A stretch of DNA of 19,034 nt, from positions 695,486-714,519 of the forward strand of contig MU646409.1 of the NCBI GenBank assembly GCA_026770585.1, in the 5' to 3' direction. Made by a program: the position numbers and the translations under genes. The notes beneath the pieces are model-generated. The model had not been told where the DNA came from and made no database searches. It saw nothing but the letters and a program-made list of their open reading frames with translations. Positions within the stretch are counted from its first letter, which is position 1; every line of letters starts with the position of its first letter. This DNA is from Baffinella frigidus (lineage: Eukaryota; Cryptophyceae; Cryptomonadales; Baffinellaceae). Of the stretch, positions 8,186 through 16,996 are shown in pieces.

Positions 8186-8920
8186 TTAGGGTCCAACTCT
8201 CAAAGATGTTTCGTGAAAGCGGTCAGTTTTGTGGAAGGGGTGGTGAAAGATCATGCACCTAGGCAAATGACCTGCTTCTCCACCCTTCAAAAATGTGTTT
8301 TGCCACAAACAATGAGAGTCATCGGCGGAGGGGCTGCAAAGGCTCACGTACCAATAGGCGGTTTTGGATGCTGCGGAAGGTTTGATGATTGAAACAAAGC
8401 AGGGAATGGCAGAATATGTTTCAGTCACCGTCCGCGTGAGGTAGGAGTTCTCAAAACCTACAGGAGTTACTCGAAGTTGAGGCACATGCAAGGCGTTTGA
8501 AAACCTTCGGCGTGACCTTAGTGTGCCCTTAATGTATGCGTTTTACCATGCTGTACACATTAAGGACCTAAAAAAGCGGCCGGTGTGCGGTCCTTGATTT
8601 ATTAAGGTCCACACACCAAAATCAGGTGTGTAACGTGATTTGTGGCAAATTAACTTGGAGTAAGCCCTGTAAAGGACCTGAGAGTATCATGGTGCGTGTA
8701 ACACTGAAAGTCTCTCGCTTGCAGCTTCACTGTGTCCTATCGAAGGACCCTACGGCGAAGCGTGCCCACATGGGCGAGGAACCCATGTACATGAACAGTG
8801 GAACACAGCGTGGTAGGAACGTAGGTGGTGGTGGTGATGGGAGCCTTGGCTTCTCGATCTGGATGTTTGACTCTCGAGTCACGGGCCTCAGGAGGCTTCA
8901 GAGCCGGGCGTTTGGCGCAC
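8186..8920. other. No recognised gene; several small palindromes
   Basis: Open frames on both strands (minus 8186-8491, plus 8626-8964) have no recognisable motifs. Around 8529-8622, complementary CCTTAATGT/ACATTAAGG and several TAAGGACC/GGTCCTTA motifs could form alternative hairpins. Confidence 0.5.
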
Positions 8921-8962
8921 CCTACACCCTGTGGAGCACCCTAAACCCGAAACCCAGGACCT
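8921..8962 (-). repeat. Short telomere-like patch
   Basis: A few degenerate units (CCCTACACCCTG, CCCTAAACCC). Confidence 0.6.
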
Positions 8963-9095
8963 AATCCACAGTGCATGCACAGGTAGGCCACTGATGCGAC
9001 ACCACGTTCACATGATATGCCTTCAATAAACGGTGGTGCGCCCCCAAAGAGCGGTAGTTTGTGGCGCTGCGCGTTCCCCCAGCAGCGCCAGCAAA

Positions 9096-12000
9096 TCACC
9101 GAGAGCCTGCTCCTCGGGAGCCCCCCGCCTTGCCAGGGTTGGGGCTCAACGCGCCTCCGCTGCGTGTCGCCATTCCACCTAAAAAAACACGAAAGTTGCA
9201 ACGTCAGACCTGCCGCGAGATTTCGCTCCCTGTGCAACCAAGACAGCAAGGCCCGTGCACTGCACACGCGCGAGGATTCTCGGCGCCACAGAAGGGCGTT
9301 CCTCCGTCGCTGGGCAACGTTGCCTCAGGCGAGGCAAAGTTAACGAGTGGGGGCCGGACCTTTGCTCGGCAGCGGCGCACTCTTCGGGGGAGGCGTGACA
9401 AGGCGGAGGAGCAGCAGCATCCCCAGCGCGGCCGGCGCGATGAAATGGCCGTCCTTGAGCACCATGTGCGTGTACGTCGCCGCGGCCATGAGCACCAGGA
9501 GGACCACGTTGCTGATCTCGGCGAGCGGCACCCGGTGCCCGCGCGACCTGCGTCGAGAGAGAGAGAGAGCCGTCAGGACACGCGCCGAGAGAGAGAGAGA
9601 TGCCACGCAGGCGTGAGCCAAACCGCTGGGAGCGGAGGAGAGAGAGCGAGAGAGGGAGCGAGAGATCGCGAGAGAGAGGAAGCGGGGGAGGGAGAGAGAG
9701 AGTCTCGGCAACGGGGCGGCATCGGGGTGCTAGCTACGCTCACGCGGCGGCACGCTTTGTCTCGCGTGTCCGGGCCCTCCAGCAGTCAACCCTCGCGCGG
9801 CAACACCACTTTCTCAGGGATAGCTATCCCTCGAGGCGGTGCCAACAGGGGCGGAAACGAGGTTTGGGGGCAAGTGCTGTTTCCGTGGTGAATTTTGTGA
9901 AGACTGCACTGCTAGCCGAAAGGTTTTTCAAAGCCAACCCCAACACAAACCTGTCAACTGCAGACGAAGATTCGCACCGTGGCAACGATTATAGACGAGT
10001 ACTGGCAGTGGGTCGGGGCGACCCGCACCCAGAATGTCGGGCAAGTGCTGATTCCGATCCAATTCAATAATTTTGTGTCAACGAAAAATACTACAAAAAT
10101 ACTTGACTATTATTAGTAAGACCCGCTAGTGCAATAATTTTTATTGCCATCACCGATTAAATTGAATTGATTCCGGTGATTAGAGTGGGGGGACCCTCAC
10201 CCAGTGCCGGCGAGAGAGATGAGAAGAAACATCGCACACCACATCTCCACCAGCCCAACTGCAGTCAAACCCGGGAATTCACTGTCAGACCCCTCCCCGC
10301 CAACCACTCTGTTACCTACACCGCCCATGGAGTCACACTCCACGACACTATTTGCCGCGAAAGTGTTCCGTAGGGACCGACAAAGATCGAATTCCAGAGC
10401 CAGAACCCAGCGACTGCACGTGCGCGGCTACCGAAACCACTTCAGAGAATGTCGCCTGCTGTGCAGGGGGGGGCTGACACCGACCGCACCCCCCCCCCGG
10501 ACACCCTCAGACATCAGCGCGGTCAAACATGCGGCAACCGAATGCCGAGTGGGCCGGGGCTGCGAAAAGACAGGGCCGCCTGCGGAAACGCTGCCCCGCT
10601 GCCTGGAGGCGAGTGTTTCGCGCACACCAGGCCCGATGCGTGGGATGGCTGCTGCACATGGCAGGGAGCAAGGGAGGGGTAGGACCCGCGCGCATGAGTC
10701 CTGCGGAAGTCAGCTTCGCCGCGATCGACCCTGTCACCTGCACGAGCCGCACGCGGCAGGGTGTCACCACGCTACGTGTCAAGAGTCATGAAGCCACGTT
10801 GTTGAATACAGGCGTCAAGGCAGGCCAGCGTCATGCTTCGCTAGAGGGCACGCGAGGTGCACGGGCTGTCCCCTTGGTATGCCAACCGCAACGAAGACTA
10901 GAGCCATGCTGGGAAACTCCGCCACTGCCATTGTACTGTGCGGTTGCGACTTCGGAAGGTATGTCACACGTCAATGAACGGATCAAGACTCACTGGCTGG
11001 AGTCTAGCATACACACCAAAGTCGGGCAAACGAGCAAGCGAACAGTCAAACGTGGTGTGCATTTTTTCAGAATCGCACCAGCTGGGCATGTCAGAATCGG
11101 TGCATGCCCTCCACCACGTTCCCTCACGAGAACCAAACACAAAACCGCAGTCCCTGTATGTTTCAAGTGGGGTGAAAGAGAGAGCAGCAGCTGTTAATTC
11201 GGGATTCGAGAAAAAAGAAGGACCTTGAAGGTCTCAGACTCCCCCTCCCCCTCCCGTCCCAGAGCAGCGCCGAAGCCCGAAAAGAACCCGCATGCTACTG
11301 AGAAACACATGTCCAGGGACCTGCACGTTGCAGCATCCGATGAGATTGTCGAGGCTTTACAATGCTCGGGAAAGAAGGTTCTCACTCGCGTTTGGGTATG
11401 GACTTGGGCGTGCAGTGGCAGCACGGAATCGGCATGCTCCGCAGCCGGACTCCACTGCATGCCACCAACCACCTCACGCGATCATCAAACGTTGTGCGAA
11501 TCCACGAATGAGCAATGGCACCAAACGCGGCAGCTTGACAGACACTCGGGGGTTGATCTCGGGCAGAGGTGGGGCGAGACCGTGTGAGCAGTGGCCTCCA
11601 GACCTTGTCCACGCACTCGGGGAAGAGGTTGACGAGGAACAGGTATGTCGGCCGATGGAAGTCAGGACTTCTGCAGAGGGAGGAACCAACCACCGGTTAC
11701 TTGTCGCCTGCATTATCCCCGCCTTCTGAATCCACGGCACGGCGGGAAACGACTGTGAAACGACACCCGGGCAGCAAAGACGATCTCACTCCAAGAACGG
11801 TTCCAGTAATTCTTGTCCGATCCAGGGTGTCGAGCTTGAGAATGTTCGAAGTTGTTTGTATCAGGAATGTATCCTTCACCGATTGAGATCCTGGAACAAA
11901 ACCCCTCAAAACCTCCAATTTCGAGACCTCGGAATCTTGAACGCTCGAAACCCCAGATCGAACAGGCATTGCTGGAACCGCTGTGAGAGTGAGAAACGGA

Positions 12001-12223
12001 AGGTCTCTCAGGAAGTGTCCGGGGTTTACGTTTTGTTGACGCCAGCCAGCAGGAAGATGACAGCGAGCGCGAAGGTGAGCGTCACCTGTGCGAGAATCCT
12101 TGTCAGGCACACACTACCTGTCGACGCACCCGTTTGTCAAGACACAGCTGTTGAGCGTGCCCCGCGAGCTGCGAGTCCGCGAGGGGGGGCGCGTACCCTG
12201 AGGACGAGTGCCAGGAGCCCCAT
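9096..12223 (-). CDS. TMEM35A/DoxX-like small membrane protein
   Basis: Exons on the minus strand: 12223-12197 (MGLLALVLR), 12085-12030 (VTLTFALAVIFLLAGVNK, first membrane helix), 11670 to about 11581 (SPDFHRPTYLFLVNLFPE, ending in WRPLL), 9547-9360 (EISNVVLLVLMAAATYTHMV, then a second hydrophobic helix ending LLLLRL) and 9178-9096 (basic, Gly-rich tail, stop TGA at 9096-9098). Joins at 12196/12085, 12029/11670 and 9359/9178 keep frame with GT donors and AG acceptors; the last acceptor is a clear TTTTTTTAG. The helix, xNK(T)xP turn, loop ending PLL and later (E/D)(I/V)xNxxLLxLM helix match the DoxX-like TMEM35A class, small membrane proteins whose animal member is a receptor-assembly chaperone. 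One segment is missing: the expected helix between PLL and EISN. I could not find its exon in 9560-11580. The ATG at 12223 lies in a frame open upstream to a CAG acceptor, so more 5' exons are possible. Function in this organism is unknown. Confidence 0.65.
9554..9706. repeat. GA/CT microsatellite blocks in an intron
   Basis: Repeated (GA)n blocks on plus read as CT-rich tracts on minus, ending in CTCTCGACGCAG at the acceptor of the exon starting at 9547. They therefore double as its polypyrimidine tract. Confidence 0.85.
10057..10168. mobile_element. AT-rich MITE with apparent 7-bp target duplication
   Basis: A 112-bp AT-rich block flanked by the direct repeat GATTCCG (10050-10056 and 10169-10175). 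Its ends are roughly inverted (AATTCAATAAT on the left; complement of the right, AATTCAATTTAAT). An internal perfect hairpin GCAATAA/TTATTGC lies near 10131-10147. It lies in the presumed large intron of the TMEM35A-like gene. No coding. Confidence 0.55.
10176..11580. other. Presumed intronic region of the minus-strand gene
   Basis: Many open frames cross this GC-rich region on both strands, but none has motifs or conserved structure I can name. One minus-strand stretch after GGCTCGTGCAG (starting near 10737, reading VTGSIAAKLTSAGLM) looks exon-like but does not match the missing TMEM35A segment. Runs of G and C near 10467-10499. Confidence 0.45.
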
Positions 12224-12570
12224 CTCGTTGAGGACCAACACCTGTGCAGGTGACGCGCCCAATCAAATCAGCCTCCCCAAATTTCGGCATGGTTACCCCT
12301 ACGACGCTAATAAATAAGTGCGCCCTCAACTTTGCGTGCTGCTTCTCAAGAGCACTCAGGAGAAGCATGGGGTGTCCGAGGGGCTTCGTGACTACGCACA
12401 TAACCCCGCGGGCGGAAGGGCCGCACGCAAAACACAGTTCTCTCACACCAACCATGCTGTTCGGCCCCGGACCAACAGTAACGCGCCCGACAACAGCAAG
12501 CTTCCCAGACTCCTATTGCTACTCTCTATCCGCTTGCTGCGTTCTCTGGGCTTGGGGGAGGGCAAATCAC

Positions 12571-13009
12571 CGCGGCACACACAGACCCGACGGCCAGGAC
12601 GCTCTTCACATCCGGCGCCGGACCCTTCACCTTCTTCGGCCCGCCCCCCCGCAGCTCGAGCGCAGGCGGAGGAAACAGATGACCAGCAGTCGCGCTCGCT
12701 CTGGGAAGCCGCCGCAGAGAAGAGGGCGGGGAAGTGGAGCACGGGAGGTAGTGAGGGGAGGGAGACCGAGCCGCACCACCAGTGTGGATTCCCTGCGGCG
12801 GGGAAGGGCGACGGTGAGGGGGGAAACTGCCAGCACGCTTGACTTCCCGCCCAAACGGCGAGACGCGGGAAATGTTGTTTTCAGAGCAAGGCGAGGAGGA
12901 CCAGGCTTGGGGAAGCGAGGGGCACGGCGACCTGTGCAGGAGCGTGCGCGGTGAGGAGGAGGAGCAGGGCAACTCCATTCCCCCGAACGCGGAGAGACGC
13001 CATGCTCAT
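12571..13009 (-). CDS. Possible upstream exons, minus strand
   Basis: Two candidate pieces. At 13009-12932 an ATG opens a signal-peptide-like frame (MSMASLRVRGNGVALLLLLT) ending at CAG|GTCGCC. A second ATG in another frame (MELPCSSSSPRTLLH) would reach the same donor in phase 2. At 12700-12571, after CTTCCCAG, the frame reads GGGPKKVKGPAPDVKSVLAV and ends at GCG|GTGATT. In phase-2 linkage the second ATG joins this piece, whose end is in phase with the region before 12223. These could be 5' exons of the TMEM35A-like gene or a separate small gene. The choice of frame is unresolved. Confidence 0.3.
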
Positions 13010-13092
13010 GCCGCCACGAATCCTCAGAAGAAGTGACTTTTGAGTTCGGCCACTTTAGGTGAAATGTACCCTCTCCAAGGGGCAGCGCAAGG
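13010..13092. promoter_or_regulatory. Possible bidirectional promoter interval
   Basis: Only 83 bp separate the candidate minus-strand ATG (13009) from the plus-strand ATG (13093). If both starts are real, transcription diverges from here with overlapping control sequence. No TATA box is evident. If the minus-strand exons are wrong, this is simply the 5' region of the plus gene. Confidence 0.3.
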
Positions 13093-16000
13093 ATGGGCAA
13101 ACTGTGGGGAGCCATCGGGCTGTGTGCGTTGGGACTGACATGTGTGGCGCTACTCGCGGGGCTCAGCGCGCCGTATGCCGGCCCCTCCGAGCTGCTGGGC
13201 GGCGATGCCGCCACGCTCGCGGCGAGGGAGCTCCTGCTGACCCGCCTCCGTAGCGGGCTGGCCGAGGGGGTTTCTGCCGAGCGCGTTGAAGGCAGCAAGG
13301 TGTTTTTTCTTTGTAGGCCCTCTCCATCCATCTCGTTCTCCGCCCGCTTAGTCACCAGGTCGTTCCGTCGTGTCGTGGTGGGTGGGCCGTAAGGCTGACA
13401 AACTGCCGTCCTTGTCGCAGGTCAAGGCATTCGATGCCTCGGCGTCTATGCGTGCGCGCCCCCAGGAACTCGCGCAGATGGAGCAGAACATCCACAGTGA
13501 GGAGGGTGCCGACCAGGGCACCGCTCAGGTCCACCATATCCCGTACTTGCTTTGACCCCGGCGCATGTCACATTCTCTGGTGTCGTCATTTCCTGCGGCT
13601 CTTGAGATCGTTTCAGTCGCAGCGTCTCTACAGTAGAATTATCACCAGTACCCACCCACGGTTGCCACGCGTCATGTACCCCTGCCCCTGGACTCCATCG
13701 CCAGAGTGCTCGAGGGCTGGCTGAGTCAAGGGGTAAATATGTGCCGAGAGCGCGGAGCTCTACGAGAATGTGTGCCAGTCAGATTATTTAATTGCAAGCG
13801 CGCGGTGTGGCGCAGGCGCTCTCCCAGCGGGAGGGTGTTCGGCACAAGGCGATGACCGTGGACGGCAACTGGCGTTCCATGCGCTCGGACTGGAAGGCGT
13901 TCGACCCTTCGGCGTCGCTCTCGGAGAACCAGGCGCGGCAGGCCCCCGAGGAGCGCCGGGCCATCGAGCGCCACGCCAACTGGCAGACCGCGCACGGCGC
14001 GCACCGTGCCGCCCCGAAGTTCGTCAAGTACGAGTCTGGGATGGAGGCGAACGGGCGCGACGCGGGGTGCAAGGACTGGGGCACACACCCGCTGGACTGC
14101 ATGCGGCAGGCGCACGGCAACCACCTCCAGGGCACGCGCCTCGCAAAGCTGCGCCGCCACTACGACGGGAGGGTCAGCCACGATGATCTTGCGCGCGAGC
14201 GTGCCCACATGGATGACAAGGTGTGCCTGCCCGAGACGCACACCCACCCGATGCCTCCTCCTCCTCCTTCTCCTTCTCCTCCTTCTCCTCCTCCTCCCCC
14301 TCCACCTCCACCTCAACAGCGCTGTGTCGCGTTGGTCGCGGTTGGTTCGGCTTGCGTGTTTCGAGGGAACTGAGCTTTGACTCCCGTGTTGCTTATCTGA
14401 CCGTCTGAGTGTCCGCTTAGCCGGGAGCCGCATGATGAGAAAAGCAGCAGCTGGGTTCGTGGAAGGGCAGCCCTGCTCTACTGCTCCCCGGTGTCGCCAT
14501 GCCTTGAGTGGTCCAGTAACTTGCTTGCAACTGTGGCAGGTGGCGCGGGGCTACGTGGTCGGGCAGCTCAAGGCTCCCGCACACTCTGCTACCAGACACT
14601 GGGTCTCGACTCAACGCAAGCTGGTGCGCGCGCCCATCACTCCTCCCTGCCACTCGCCCCTACCGGTGGGGTTTGGGGTTTGGGGTTTAGGGGTGGGGGT
14701 CCTTGTTCGCAGGCCACCACGCTGCTCCTCCTGCACAAATTTGCCGCGCCCCTGCCGTCTGCACCCACCAGCTAGCTTGTTCCTGGCGGCGCGATGGCGG
14801 CGGTTCTTCCTGTGTGATGTGGAGCACGCCAGAGTGCGCCAGAGCCGGATTCCGGAGAGTGCGTCCGAGCCCCGGCGGTGCGAAACCTCCGATGCGGAAG
14901 TTGAGCGTCCTATGACCAGGGCGTCGCCCCACCGTGCGAGGGCAGCTAGTGCTTCCTTCCAGCTAGTGCTCACATGCTGGTGTGCCTCCCAGGACGAGGC
15001 GAAAGCGCAAGAGAGCGCTACCTCGCGGGCGAAGCGCCAGGTCTGATTCACCCCCCCTCCTCCTCCCAGCGCTCGTCTACCAACCAGCTTATGATGCGAG
15101 TGCAGGCCTTGCACAACCGCGGGCAGACCGCCACTTGATTGGAGCTGGGTCGGGCCCGATGCTCTCGCGCTGCCGTGTGCATGCAACCTGCCGCACCGCT
15201 GCCTACTCGCTGTTTGTTGCATATGCAACCTGACGCCCCCCGTGGCGCGACAGTCGCAGCTGGAGGCGGTGGCGAGCAAGTGGGGGAGTGGCGTGGCGGG
15301 CTCGGGGCCCGAGGCCGGCAGGCGCTACTTCGTGGAGTACGCAACGGGCCGCACCTCGTTCGACGCGCCCGCCTCGGTGCGCACGGCTCTTCGCGGTGAG
15401 CGCGCGGAGCGCAAGGCCGCCAAGGACGAGAAGCTGGCGGACGAGGCGAAGCTGTACAAGGCGGGGTTCCAGGCGGCCGAGCGCAAGGAGCGCGATGAGG
15501 CGCTCTCGCTCGCGGTGCGCGAGCACGTGCCCCAGGGCAAGGCGCGCCAGCAGCGCCAGGCCCAGGCGGCCATCGATCGCTTCCTCCACTCCAAGGCCGC
15601 GCCCGCGGAGGCCTCCAACTCGCAGAGCGAGCTGCAGACGGAGCGCGCGCGGATCGCGCGCGAGATGAAGGGTTCGCGCACCCAGCTTCTGTCGGACGGG
15701 CCGCCTGTGACCCTCAATGCCGCGCCGCTCCAGCAGGTGCCGAGCCTCGCCGCAGCCAGCTCTCTACTGGAGATATGACTGCCCAGTCCCCCAAGTTGAC
15801 GCGCTAGTCACCAAGAGTGCCCCGTGCGTGCGAGGCCTGCCCCGCGCCCCTCAGGTTCGAAAGGGGGTGCCGCTCACATCTGATACCCACGCTCACCTCT
15901 GATGCTCGGAGCCGTGAGAGGGCAAGGCCGCCCGCCTGGAGCCTGTGCCGTGTCTGACGCTTGCTTGCGACGGCACCCCCTTGCAGGAGCGTGTGGTGGA

Positions 16001-16943
16001 CAGCATGGGCAACACCATCACCCCCGACACCGAGAGGGCCTCGACGCAGATCACGGGTGGCACTCCCGAGGGCGATGCCCAGGAGGATGTTGAGGATCAA
16101 TCTGAGGATGACGCCGAGTCCTCGCCTGAGGTGATTCATCACTCACACATGTTGAGGCCGCTCAACATGTGTAGACTACAGACCTTTCATCAAAAGTCAA
16201 CTTGCCCCGACGCAATTATTTAAGGCCTTATCTGGTGCCAATTTGGACACGTTACCGCCAACTTTAGGGGCCCCGAAACCTTGGTAGTCCACCGTGTGGA
16301 TTGGGGGTTTGAGAATGAGACGGTGCTTGTATTTGGTGTGATAGGGCCGCGTGGACCAGAGCGGCGGTGTACTCCGCGTCAAGTTGGGGGGCTGCCCTCC
16401 CCTGAATACGCCCCGCCCTGAACACGCGGGGTTGTGACGCGCAGGGGGGCGCGGACGCTCAAGGAGCGGCGCCGGCGGTGACCAAGGGTCTCTCGACGGA
16501 GGCGCAGCTGTCCGCCAACCGAGAGGACGCCCTCGAGCGCCAGGTGCCCCCCCCTACCCGCCTTACCGAATTCCTAAACCCTGAACTCTGCACCCTGAAC
16601 CCTGAACCCTGAACCCCAACCCTGAACCCTGAACCCTGGACCCTGAACCCTGAACCCTGAATCCTGAACCCTGGACCCTGAACCCTCCACGCTCATCCCC
16701 GAACCCTGAAACCTAAACCCTAAACCCTAATCTCTAAACCCTAAACCTTAAATCCTAAACCCTGAACCCTAAAGTCTAAACCCTAAACCCTGAACTCTAA
16801 ACCCTAAACCCTAAACCCTAAACCCTAATCCCTAAACCTCAAAATCTAAACCCTGAACCCTGAACCCTAAACCCTCAACCCTGGACCCTGAACCCTGAAC
16901 CCTGAATCCTGAACCCTAAACCCTAAACCCTAAACCCTAAACC

Positions 16944-16996
<53 letters not shown>

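Noticed and set aside
9061-9891. 276-codon plus-strand open frame
   Set aside because: It runs antisense to the TMEM35A-like exons at 9360-9547 and 9096-9178 and is rich in Arg/Glu from GA repeats. The minus-strand reading has splice sites, helices and a stop that fit together.
10204-11197. Long plus-strand frames (195 and 222 codons)
   Set aside because: GC-driven open frames with irregular composition; a hint of retroelement-like residues (CVGWLLHMAG) was too weak to name.
12627-13355. 242-codon minus-strand frame
   Set aside because: Overlaps exon 1 of the plus gene in antisense and has low-complexity Ser/Pro/Arg composition; the shorter splice-bounded pieces were preferred as candidates.
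13726-14433. 235-codon minus-strand frame with poly-Arg
   Set aside because: Antisense of exon 3 plus the CCT microsatellite; the composition is an artefact of the repeat and high GC.
15838-15870. GGTTCGAAA resembling a tRNA T-loop
   Set aside because: No 5-bp T-stem with a 7-base loop, no acceptor stem or anticodon arm around it; it lies in intron 6.
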